From: Cyclobacteriaceae bacterium
Lineage (GTDB): Bacteria > Bacteroidota > Bacteroidia > Cytophagales > Cyclobacteriaceae
Length of the DNA stretch: 39,355 nucleotides
Assembly (NCBI GenBank): GCA_013373335.1
Contig: JABXHZ010000196.1
Coordinates: 1-39,355 of the forward strand
Direction of reading: 5' to 3'
Positions within the stretch are counted from its first letter, which is position 1, and the number at the start of each line of letters is the position of its first letter. A program made the position numbers and the translations under genes. Shown here one piece after another: positions 25,432 to 33,730 of this stretch. The notes under the pieces are model-generated. The model saw only the letters and a list, made by a program, of their open reading frames with translations. It did no database searches and was not told the origin of the DNA.

Positions 25432-28400
25432 ATGTTAAAAGAAATTGGTGATATCCATTCCCTAAAGCTGCTTTATGAAAGCAATCGAAGCAAACTCTTC
25501 ACAGCAAGTAATGAAGAGGGTGAAAATATATTGATTAAAGAGGACCTGACAGGTGATTTGGGACGGTTGCATAATGAAGCGATGATCGCCAATCGCTCAT
25601 CCCATGCTGGTTTTAATCCTCAAGTAATTCTTTACAATAGTCGGGTAGTGATGGTTCGGGAATTTTTGAAAGGAAAATCCCTAAATGAAATCATTGAAAA
25701 AAAGCCTCTACCGATCGAAAGCTTTATTCATTTTGCAATAAAAATTTGCCATCAATTACAGGATATTCATAGTAGTGGAACCCTCCACAACGACCTCAAC
25801 CCCAGGAATATCATCATTGATGAGGAAATAGATTCCTGCCGATTAATTGACTTCGAATTTGGGACATCCATTCAAAATTTAGAATTACAATTTGAACCGC
25901 TCAGCACCATATCTGGCACCATCGAGTACATTTCTCCGGAACAAACAGGGAGAATGAATAGAAAGCTCGATCAGCGAAGTGACTATTATTCCCTGGGTGC
26001 TACCTTCTATGAAATGCTAACCGGACAGCCTCCTTTCGAGGGCGAAGATGTTTTAGCAATCATTCATTGCCATTTGGCAATTCAGCCGATTCCTCCTAGA
26101 AAGCTGAATCCAAACGTCCCTAAGTTTTTAGACAAAGTTGTTCTAAAGCTTCTGGCAAAAAATGCGGAGGAACGTTATCAATCTATTCCTGGACTTTTAG
26201 CGGATTTGAATCTTTGTGAGCATCAGCTGAAAAAGAATGGCACAATTCAGGATGGAGAACCGGGTCTGACAGACATCGCCTCCAAGCTTCATATTAGTCA
26301 GCATCTTTATGGACGAGATAATGAAGTAAGTATTTTAAAAGCCCGCTTTGCAGATGCTTGTCTTGGCAGAAAAATACTGATGACGATTGGAGGGTATAGT
26401 GGAGTTGGAAAAAGTGTCCTTTGTCAAGAACTCTACAAGGAAGTATCTGTGCAAAACGGTCTATTCCTATCCGGAGCCTTTGATGTCCTGGATCGACAGA
26501 CACCTTATTTGGCCTTTATCAAGGCATTCCGACAGTTTGCGGATTGGTTAATGGCCGAGTCACAAGAAGTACAGCAATACTGGGCTAAAAAACTAAATCG
26601 AGACTTAAAGGGACTAGGCCAAATTATTGTGGATATGGCGCCTAAACTGCGTTTCATTCTTCCTCCACAGCCTGAATTAGTAAGCCTAACGGGATTTGAA
26701 AATCAACAGAGGATCCAGTTTACCATCAATGCTTTCCTTCAAAGCCTTGCTTCGGAAGACACCCCGTTGGTTCTGTTTCTCGATGATTATCAATGGGCCA
26801 ATGATGCTTCTATCGAATTGCTAAAAAGTCTCTTCAATAATTACAATTTGACCCATTTGATGGTTTTGGTAGCCTATCGGGATAATGAAACTCCAGAATT
26901 CCACCCTTTTTCCCAAGCCATCCGAACGATCAAATCCAATAATCTCGATGAAAGCCACCTTCTGATTGAAGAAATTCATTTACAGCCTTTGAGTGAGCGG
27001 CATGTTGGGATTTTGATTTCAGACACCCTTAAACTCGAATCACTCGAAGTCGCGGAATTAGCTGAGTTGATTTACTCCAAAACCAAAGGAAATCCGTTTT
27101 CAATCAATAAGTTTTTGGAGTCTTTATACAAAAACAAGCTGCTTGAGTTTGATTATACCAAAAACAAATGGACCTGGAGTATCAAAAAAATCCAGTCTCA
27201 GAATTTAAGTGATGACATTGTAGAATTACTTCTTCTTCGAATTCGTGAGCTACCTGAAAATGCACTACAGGTCATCAAGGCTGCTTCAGTATTCGGGATA
27301 GAATTTTCTCTGCATCAATTATCCATTATTACCGGTAAACCTACAACTGAGATTCATTCTTTCCTTTGGCCATTGATCCAGGAAGGATCTTTAATTCCAA
27401 TGGGAAATGATTATAAATTTATTCCTGAATTCTACAGCGAAACAAATCGGGATATTCATTTTCGTTTTGCCCATGCAAGAATTCAACAAGCCGTTTATGC
27501 CCTGTTGGAGTCTTCAGAAAAATCACTCTTTCACTTTGAGGTTGGACAAATCTATCTGCAAAAATTAAATGAGCAAGAGATAGCCGAAAGGCCTATTGAA
27601 ATCGCCCTTCATTATTCTTTGGGCTATGATGAAATTTCACGATCAAGCAACAAGGAAGAGATTGGATGGCTACTCCTCAAAGCAGGAAAGAAATCTGCAG
27701 AATCCGCCTCATTTGAAGGTGCTTTGACTTTCACCGAAATCGCATTTGAGCTTCTTGGTGATAAGCTGAAGAAATCTGAAAAATTTCAACTGCTACTAGA
27801 AGGATTAGAATACTCCTATCTGTTGAAGGATACCGAAAAGCAGGAAAAATTTGAAAAATTAGCCTTCGGAGAGGCTGAAACACTAATCGACCGTGTACTG
27901 GTCAACGAAGTCATTGTCCGGTGCTTAGGCTTTGCCAACCTACCAAAAAAGGCAGTGGATATCGCCCAAAAAGCATTGTTAGAAGTTGGAATCCATATTC
28001 CTGAAAAAGCGAGCAAATTACAGGTCATGTATCATGCGATCATGATTCAAGTGTTGATCCCCCGAAAGAAACTGCTCACAATCAAGGATATTCCAGAGAC
28101 TAACGATCCCTTAGCCCTGGCAACATTTAAGCTATTGCTAGCTGCACTTTCATCTTACTTTTTCGTCAACATTTCTACCTATCCCATTTTGATTTTTCAA
28201 ATGCTTAAACTGACGATAAAGAAGGGAATGGCTCCAGAATCGGTTGTAGGAATTGCTTCTTATGGATTGATCTTGACAACTGCCCTTAAAAAACCGGCAG
28301 ATGGTTATGAAGTAGTAAATAATTCCTTGGAATTATTGAATAAGCCGGATCGAATGAAGTATGCCGCCACCATCAATATGATGTATGTGTCGTTTACCTC

Positions 28401-30570
28401 CCACATCAAAAACAATATTGTGGATAGTATCCCGCTTACCTATGAAGGATACTTGAAAGGATTGGAATATGGAAACATGGAGTATGCCTGCTGGAATTTA
28501 TTTTTCAGTACGGCTATCAAATTTCATGTAGGAAATGATTATAAAGCGCAACTTGAAGAGGCTATAGAAACCGAAAAGTTTTCCATTCAATATAATTTTT
28601 CAAATCAAGCAGCGATCACCCAAGTAATTGAAAAGTGCTTGGCAGTACACCTTGCTGATGAAAAAGACCTTGAAAGCGAATTGAAAAATCTTCCTAAAAA
28701 ATTGGAAGAGAATTTCAGAACTGCCGAAAAAGAATCCAATCATATCTACCTCCTATCCTACTATGGATACATAGGAGCTACTCACCTGTTTTTCGGGAAA
28801 TACAGTGAAGCATTTGAGTATTATGAACATTTCCCCCTTCATATCAAGGACCAACCCAACTCATTTTTCATTAATTATTACAAAATAAACCGAGCTATCA
28901 ATGCAGTCTTTTTGATGAATCAAATCCGCGATGAAAAATTCCGAGGAGTCAATTTGAAAGATATTATTAATGAAACAATCTCGGAACTTAAATACCTATC
29001 CAAATTAAATCCGGTTTCTTATGGTCCCTACATGTCATTGTTAAGGGCCGGAATGAACTATCAAACAAATCAAGAATTGGATGTCCAATTGATGGAAAAC
29101 AGTATTACCCAACTGAAAGATCTACATCATCCAAGATATTACATCCTATTTGCAGAATTACTAAGCGTCCTTTTCAAATATGAGAAAAATCCCCGACACG
29201 AATATTGGAGAAATCAAGCCGCTTCAGAGGCAAGAAGAATAGGTGTAGAAGCAAAATCGATCCGATTGCTTCAAGAAGAAGATGAGGGAAATATTCAAGC
29301 TACTGAAAAGGAGAAAATTAAAAGAGGTTCTGTTTCTTCCAGTGAGATTGGACAAATCGACACAAAAACCTTGGTTAAAACCATGGAAGCTTTGGTGAGC
29401 GAAATAAAGTTAGAGGCGCTGCTTGAAAAACTCATTACCTATGCCATGGAAAATACAGGCGCCCAAGAAGGACATTTTCTTATCAACCGAGAAGGAAAAT
29501 GGATTTTGGAGGTTTCAACCATAGCTAATCACCAGTTACATACCCATTTCCCAAAGGTAGAACTTGAAAAAACAGAAGAGGTCAGCGCAGCAATCATCAA
29601 TTATTCCAAAGCAAGCAAAGAACCTCTGCTAATCGAAGATGCCTTGCTTTCCCAGCCTTTCGATACCGATCCCATCGTTCGGGAGAAATCACTTCGATCT
29701 GTTTTGTGTATTCCGTTTATTAACCAGTCAAAGATTTCAGGGATCATTTATCTCACACATTCCCTCAATAAAAGCGCCTTTTCAAAGGAACAGATCTCCC
29801 TTATGCGATTAATGGCAGCTCAAATCGGCGGCGTGATTGAAAATGCCCTTCTTTATGAAAACATGGAGCGATTAGTTGCAGAAAGAACTAGAGAGTTAGA
29901 AGAGGAAAAGCAAAAAAGCGACTCCCTATTGCTCAATATTCTTCCTAAAGAGATTGCTTCTGAGTTGATTCAAAAAGGAAAAGCATCTGCCAGACTTCAT
30001 GAGAAGGTTTCGGTAATGTTTGTTGATATCAAGGATTTTACAAGGATTGCTCAGCGTATGAACCCAGATGAATTGGTTCAAAATCTTCAAGTCTTCTTTA
30101 CTAAGTTTGATGAAATCATGGACAAGTATGGCATCGAAAAGATAAAAACCATTGGGGATGCATATATGGCTGCAGGTGGAATCCCAAGTCCTTCAGAAGA
30201 CCACGCTTATAAAATCACAGAGGCAGCTCGGGAAATACTTTGTTTTTCTGATGAATTCAATAAGAAAAGCGCTTTGGAAAACAAGCCTATTTTCAATGTT
30301 AGAATAGGAATTCACATTGGACCGGTGGTTGCCGGAGTAGTCGGTCATCGTAAGTTTGCCTACGATATTTGGGGAGATACGGTAAACATTGCTTCCCGAA
30401 TGGAAAGTAATTCAGAAACTGGAAAAATCAATGTTTCTGAAGATTTCTATAAAACCATCAAGGATAAATACAGCTGCGAATTCCGAGGTGAAATAGACGT
30501 AAAAAATAAAGGGATGATGAATATGTACTTTATTCACCACCCCAAAAATCCTGAGCATGTAGAAACTTAA
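25432..30570 (+). CDS. multidomain signalling protein: Ser/Thr kinase - AAA ATPase - helical repeats - GAF - adenylyl cyclase
   Basis: A 1712-residue cytoplasmic protein. Residues about 8-265 form a protein kinase domain with Lys36, Glu49 and catalytic loop HNDLNPRN (119-126, Asp121). DFG is changed to DFEFG (Asp140 kept), there is no glycine-rich loop, and ISPEQTGRMNR follows. About 290-600 is an AAA/NACHT-like ATPase with Walker A GGYSGVGKS (320-328) and Walker B LVLFLDD (446-452). About 620-1290 is helical, TPR-like. A GAF domain is at about 1310-1475, a coiled coil (LVAERTRELEEEK) near 1480-1505, and a class III cyclase at about 1525-1700. The cyclase has both metal Asp (1532, 1576), Lys1572 and Asp1645 (the adenine-selecting pair) and Asn1652/Arg1656, so it should make cAMP as a homodimer. 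The architecture follows the giant STK-AAA-GAF-histidine kinase sensors, with cyclase output instead. Zero-gap coupling to the carotenoid oxygenase gene upstream suggests a shared pathway. Confidence 0.9.
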   Translation: MLKEIGDIHSLKLLYESNRSKLFTASNEEGENILIKEDLTGDLGRLHNEAMIANRSSHAGFNPQVILYNSRVVMVREFLKGKSLNEIIEKKPLPIESFIHFAIKICHQLQDIHSSGTLHNDLNPRNIIIDEEIDSCRLIDFEFGTSIQNLELQFEPLSTISGTIEYISPEQTGRMNRKLDQRSDYYSLGATFYEMLTGQPPFEGEDVLAIIHCHLAIQPIPPRKLNPNVPKFLDKVVLKLLAKNAEERYQSIPGLLADLNLCEHQLKKNGTIQDGEPGLTDIASKLHISQHLYGRDNEVSILKARFADACLGRKILMTIGGYSGVGKSVLCQELYKEVSVQNGLFLSGAFDVLDRQTPYLAFIKAFRQFADWLMAESQEVQQYWAKKLNRDLKGLGQIIVDMAPKLRFILPPQPELVSLTGFENQQRIQFTINAFLQSLASEDTPLVLFLDDYQWANDASIELLKSLFNNYNLTHLMVLVAYRDNETPEFHPFSQAIRTIKSNNLDESHLLIEEIHLQPLSERHVGILISDTLKLESLEVAELAELIYSKTKGNPFSINKFLESLYKNKLLEFDYTKNKWTWSIKKIQSQNLSDDIVELLLLRIRELPENALQVIKAASVFGIEFSLHQLSIITGKPTTEIHSFLWPLIQEGSLIPMGNDYKFIPEFYSETNRDIHFRFAHARIQQAVYALLESSEKSLFHFEVGQIYLQKLNEQEIAERPIEIALHYSLGYDEISRSSNKEEIGWLLLKAGKKSAESASFEGALTFTEIAFELLGDKLKKSEKFQLLLEGLEYSYLLKDTEKQEKFEKLAFGEAETLIDRVLVNEVIVRCLGFANLPKKAVDIAQKALLEVGIHIPEKASKLQVMYHAIMIQVLIPRKKLLTIKDIPETNDPLALATFKLLLAALSSYFFVNISTYPILIFQMLKLTIKKGMAPESVVGIASYGLILTTALKKPADGYEVVNNSLELLNKPDRMKYAATINMMYVSFTSHIKNNIVDSIPLTYEGYLKGLEYGNMEYACWNLFFSTAIKFHVGNDYKAQLEEAIETEKFSIQYNFSNQAAITQVIEKCLAVHLADEKDLESELKNLPKKLEENFRTAEKESNHIYLLSYYGYIGATHLFFGKYSEAFEYYEHFPLHIKDQPNSFFINYYKINRAINAVFLMNQIRDEKFRGVNLKDIINETISELKYLSKLNPVSYGPYMSLLRAGMNYQTNQELDVQLMENSITQLKDLHHPRYYILFAELLSVLFKYEKNPRHEYWRNQAASEARRIGVEAKSIRLLQEEDEGNIQATEKEKIKRGSVSSSEIGQIDTKTLVKTMEALVSEIKLEALLEKLITYAMENTGAQEGHFLINREGKWILEVSTIANHQLHTHFPKVELEKTEEVSAAIINYSKASKEPLLIEDALLSQPFDTDPIVREKSLRSVLCIPFINQSKISGIIYLTHSLNKSAFSKEQISLMRLMAAQIGGVIENALLYENMERLVAERTRELEEEKQKSDSLLLNILPKEIASELIQKGKASARLHEKVSVMFVDIKDFTRIAQRMNPDELVQNLQVFFTKFDEIMDKYGIEKIKTIGDAYMAAGGIPSPSEDHAYKITEAAREILCFSDEFNKKSALENKPIFNVRIGIHIGPVVAGVVGHRKFAYDIWGDTVNIASRMESNSETGKINVSEDFYKTIKDKYSCEFRGEIDVKNKGMMNMYFIHHPKNPEHVET

Positions 30571-31979
30571 ACCCTCACTTGGGTGGTTCCTCCTCCTTTT
30601 AAAGTAATGGGGACCGGTTGATTGGTTTTCCAACTTCCACCAGTAAAATCCGGTACGTCAATGGAATTGGAACGGTTTGCCACAGACCATTCACTCAGTG
30701 GGCTTATACAGCTCCACAAAGCTGCGTCATACACATCCTGATCCAATGGAAGTCCATTTCGAAGACAATCAATCAATCTCCAATCCATCATAAAATCCAT
30801 ACCTCCATGTCCTCCGATTTGCTTCGCTAGTTCCCCAACTTTTTGGACGATCTCGGGAGTATATTTCTTTTCAAGTTCTTTCATTTCCTCTTCTTTCATC
30901 CAGCTATGGCCTTTTGAAACTCGGGGTTGAGGATATTTCTGCGCATAACCCTCCGTACCACTTACAACGTGAAGTCGACTGTATGGGCGAGGTGATGTCA
31001 CATCATGTTGAATCATGATCGACTTACCCAGCTTTGTTTTTACGATTGTGGTATTCATGTTTCCACGATAGGACTTGGCGGCAAATTCTGTCCAAAAAAC
31101 ATCTTTCTCAGCCAATTCTTCTGCCTTTTTTTTCATCTGGAAATCATTAGAACTTAAAGAGGTCAAATACTCCATTTGATCTCCACGGTTCACATTCAGA
31201 ATTTGACAGATTGGACCTAAACCATGAGTGGGATACAAATTCCCGTTTCGAAAATTTTCTCGAAGGCGCCACATATTTTGATAGCCAGTATCCTTATCAA
31301 AATTTAACCATAGCAAATCGTGTATATAGGCTCCTTCCACGTGAACGACCTCCCCAAAAAATCCCTCACGGGCCATTTTTAGAGTCATCAATTCAAAAAA
31401 ATCATAGCAACAATTCTCCAATTGCATGCAGTGCTTTTTTGTTCGCTCAGAGGTTTCTACGAGTTGCCAACATTCATCCAATGTTCGTGCAGCAGGTACC
31501 TCCACAGCTGCATGTTTTCCTACCTCCATGGCATAAACAGCCATAGGCGTATGCCACTCCCAAGGCGTTGCGATATAAATCAAATCTAAATCAGGTCGTT
31601 CACACATTTTTTTCCAGGCATAAGTGCTTCCCGAATAAAGCTCAGGTTGGTGAACAGTTCCTGCTAGAGACTGCTTCGCTTTTTCTGCACGTTCGGGTAA
31701 AAGGTCGCACAAGGCTTTAATTTCAACTCCCTCAATTTTACTGAGTCGATCAACTGCCCCTGGTCCTCGCATCCCTAGCCCAACAATTCCTACACGCACT
31801 ATATCAAGTTTAGGGGCTGCATAACCACACATATTAAAAAGCTGTTCACGCTCATTTCCATATTGCGCCTCCCAAGGCAAAAGAGATTGGGATTGAGCGG
31901 CAACATTGCCTAGCCCGAAAAACCCCATACCTGCAGCACTAGCAGATTTCAAAAACTCCCTTCTTCGATTGGATTTCAT
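30567..31979 (-). CDS. Tat-exported GH109-type glycosidase (Gfo/Idh/MocA fold)
   Basis: A 470-residue protein. The Tat signal RRREFLKSASAAG (residues 5-17) is followed by a hydrophobic stretch to about 29. The NAD-binding loop is VGIVGLGMRGPGAVDRL. It matches GH109 (alpha-N-acetylgalactosaminidase-type, NAD+-dependent glycosidases) along its length: ATPWEWHTPMA, a VEVPAA segment in place of the EKP of dehydrogenases, LDECWQLVE, QLENCCYD, GNLYPTHGLGPI, GHGGMDF and SPLSEWSVANRSNSIDVPDF. Known members hydrolyse GalNAc glycosides by transient oxidation at C3. It is a single gene, flanked upstream by the terminator of the DUF2892 gene. Its TAA overlaps the TAA of the convergent cyclase gene. Family call strong; exact sugar inferred. 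Confidence 0.88.
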   Translation of the reverse strand: MKSNRRREFLKSASAAGMGFFGLGNVAAQSQSLLPWEAQYGNEREQLFNMCGYAAPKLDIVRVGIVGLGMRGPGAVDRLSKIEGVEIKALCDLLPERAEKAKQSLAGTVHQPELYSGSTYAWKKMCERPDLDLIYIATPWEWHTPMAVYAMEVGKHAAVEVPAARTLDECWQLVETSERTKKHCMQLENCCYDFFELMTLKMAREGFFGEVVHVEGAYIHDLLWLNFDKDTGYQNMWRLRENFRNGNLYPTHGLGPICQILNVNRGDQMEYLTSLSSNDFQMKKKAEELAEKDVFWTEFAAKSYRGNMNTTIVKTKLGKSIMIQHDVTSPRPYSRLHVVSGTEGYAQKYPQPRVSKGHSWMKEEEMKELEKKYTPEIVQKVGELAKQIGGHGGMDFMMDWRLIDCLRNGLPLDQDVYDAALWSCISPLSEWSVANRSNSIDVPDFTGGSWKTNQPVPITLKGGGTTQVRV

Positions 31980-32057
31980 ATTGATTTAGATTGATTTGAG
32001 AAACTAGTTAAGAAAAAAACTGTAAAAGTCTAAATGCTATTTGACTAGGACTTCAAA

Positions 32058-32086
32058 CAAAAAAACCGGAGACAACATATCTCCGG
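32058..32086 (-). terminator. rho-independent terminator downstream of the DUF2892 gene
   Basis: On the minus strand, CCGGAGA (32086-32080), a 7-base loop and TCTCCGG (32072-32066) are followed by seven or more T's (plus-strand A's at 32058-32065). It ends transcripts of the DUF2892 gene, so the GH109-type gene downstream needs its own promoter in the roughly 80 bp between. Confidence 0.85.
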
Positions 32087-32118
32087 CCTTTCCCAAAACT
32101 ATTACGCATTATCTAAGT

Positions 32119-32328
32119 CTATTCGCCTGTACGCTTACAAGTATTTAATCCTAATGGAAGGTATAATGGACAAAAACCAACAAAACTGGTTAGGGTAAAA
32201 ACCACACCAACCACTACGGCAATTATTCCTAATGTTCCTGCTAATACATCCGAGAAGTATAACCCGATCAGTATCGCCGCTAAGACTAGTCTAATGGCCC
32301 TATCGGTATTTCCCATATTTTTTTCCAT
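32119..32328 (-). CDS. DUF2892 (YgaP-type) small inner-membrane protein
   Basis: A 69-residue protein. The N-terminus MGNTDRAIRLVLAAILIGLYF is the DUF2892 signature (in which NxGxxDRxxR leads into the first helix). Two membrane helices (about 12-32 and 35-55) are separated by a short turn, and FCPLYLPLGLNTCK at the end keeps the typical Cys pair. DUF2892 is fused to rhodanese domains in YgaP; alone its role is unknown, possibly in sulfur or redox traffic. ATG 32328 and ATG 32316 are both possible; the family motif starts at the second. It is 179 bp from the hydrolase-OsmC gene and has its own terminator. Confidence 0.88.
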   Translation of the reverse strand: MEKNMGNTDRAIRLVLAAILIGLYFSDVLAGTLGIIAVVVGVVFTLTSFVGFCPLYLPLGLNTCKRTGE

Positions 32329-32364
32329 GGCATTTTTGGGTTAAATGATTGAAAATGAATTAAA

Positions 32365-32400
32365 ATCACCATTTGAAGGTCTATAATTTCCTTTGGTGAT
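32365..32400 (-). terminator. imperfect hairpin with T-rich tail, possible terminator of the OsmC operon
   Basis: ATCACCA (32365-32371) and TGGTGAT (32394-32400) pair perfectly, and inner AAGG/CCTT add a second short stem with a 4-base bulge. On the minus strand the hairpin is followed by TTTTAATT. It lies about 108 bp after the stop of the hydrolase-OsmC gene and 37 bp before the DUF2892 start, so it could end the long glycan operon or act as a 5' hairpin. Weak. Confidence 0.3.
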
Positions 32401-32404
32401 ACCA

Positions 32405-32416
32405 TGACAAAAGTCA
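32405..32416. promoter_or_regulatory. TGAC-N4-GTCA palindrome, possible CRP/FNR-family site
   Basis: TGAC, AAAA, GTCA: a perfect 4+4+4 palindrome of the spacing used by CRP/FNR-family regulators. It is 76 bp upstream of the DUF2892 start. One short site without a second copy is weak evidence. Confidence 0.2.
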
Positions 32417-32507
32417 CAGATAAAGCTGATTTACAGAATTTCACGAAAAATCCTATCCTAAGCCAGAAAATAACCTTTTTAAAATTCTGTTACCAAGTCA
32501 AAAAATC

Positions 32508-33725
32508 TCAGGCAATCAATTCTGTTTTTATCAAAATATCTTCTTCTAGCGTTCTATGAACCGGGCATCGATTGGCAATTTCAAGGAGCCGTTGCCGCTG
32601 AGCAGGGTCTAAGTCCCCTTCCAGAGAAATTCTACGGGTAAACTGACTTACCTTCGATTCGGATTTGTGAGAATGTTCGGAATCTTCTCTGTGGACTCGC
32701 TCATGATTTAAGTAAACAGTTACTTCCTTCAATAGCCATTTCTTTCTCTCTGAATACATTTTTAAAGTCATAGCCGTACAACTTCCCAAGGAAGCCATCA
32801 AAAAGTCATAAGGTGTAGGACCCAAATTCTTACCCCCTACCTCAATCGGTTCATCCCCAATCAAGTGATGATGGGGAGTTTTAATTTCAGTAGTGTAGCC
32901 ATCTCCAGCACTAAGCCGAACCATCACTGGATGGCCCTTTGTTTCATTTTCTTTCTTTGGACTAGCGGGAACATAGCGATTACTCCAAGAAGCAACCAAT
33001 TGCCCAATATAAACTGCATCCGAATCTTTGGAAATCAAATGATCAGCCCCATCCAATGATACAAAGCTTTTGGGATGAAAAGCTGCCTCATAAATCTTTT
33101 GGGCATTCTCTATGTCTACAACCTGATCTTGTGGCGAATGTAAAATTAAGAGAGATTTTTTTAGCCTCTTCAGCAAAATCTTCAGAGGTTCTTTTTCCAA
33201 ATCTTCAACAAAATCATTACCCACGAAAAAAGGTTTCCCCCCAATGGAAACCGGGGTTTTCCCCTCTGGAGTTGTTTCTTTTGACTCTTTTGAAGAAAGG
33301 ACTTGAATATGAGCAGGGTCTGCAGGGGCACCTATGGTTACCAAGGCAGCCACGGAAGGAATCCTAGCTGCAGCGTGCAAAATTGCCGTACCCCCTACGG
33401 AATGTCCTAATAGTAATCTGGGAAATTCATAATTTTCTCCCAAAAACCCCGCAGCATCAATTAAATCCGAAATATTTGAAGTGAATTCTGTATCTGAACC
33501 TTCCCCCTCCTGAGACTTTAAACCTGTAAAATCAAAACTTAATACAGCAATTCCTTCATTAGACAAGGCTCTTGAAATGATACTAATTGCAGAAAAATTC
33601 TTCGAACAGGTAAAGCAATGGGCGAAAATGGCAAAAAATAATGGCTGACTATCTAATGGATGGTACAAATAGCCCTTAAGGTTAACACCCTTGCGATTTT
33701 TAAAAATAATTTCTTTTGGATCCAT
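32508..33725 (-). CDS. alpha/beta hydrolase - OsmC fusion protein
   Basis: A 405-residue cytoplasmic two-domain protein of a known fusion type. Residues about 1-250 are a serine hydrolase with nucleophile Ser109 (LLGHSVGGT), Asp200 (HSPQDQVVD) and His229 (GADHLI). Residues about 265-405 are an OsmC/Ohr-like domain with the redox Cys pair Cys316 (LGSCTAMT) and Cys387 (ANRCPVHRTLEE). OsmC domains reduce organic peroxides by a thiol mechanism; the hydrolase half may release or handle fatty-acyl hydroperoxides. This coupling is inference. It starts 5 bp after the stop of the DUF6503-like lipoprotein gene and so appears to be the last gene of the glycan operon. Confidence 0.9.
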   Translation of the reverse strand: MDPKEIIFKNRKGVNLKGYLYHPLDSQPLFFAIFAHCFTCSKNFSAISIISRALSNEGIAVLSFDFTGLKSQEGEGSDTEFTSNISDLIDAAGFLGENYEFPRLLLGHSVGGTAILHAAARIPSVAALVTIGAPADPAHIQVLSSKESKETTPEGKTPVSIGGKPFFVGNDFVEDLEKEPLKILLKRLKKSLLILHSPQDQVVDIENAQKIYEAAFHPKSFVSLDGADHLISKDSDAVYIGQLVASWSNRYVPASPKKENETKGHPVMVRLSAGDGYTTEIKTPHHHLIGDEPIEVGGKNLGPTPYDFLMASLGSCTAMTLKMYSERKKWLLKEVTVYLNHERVHREDSEHSHKSESKVSQFTRRISLEGDLDPAQRQRLLEIANRCPVHRTLEEDILIKTELIA

Positions 33726-33730
33726 TTAGG

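Noticed and set aside
31211-31546. 111-codon open frame on the plus strand
   Set aside because: Antisense to the GH109-type gene, whose motifs are complete in the other frame.
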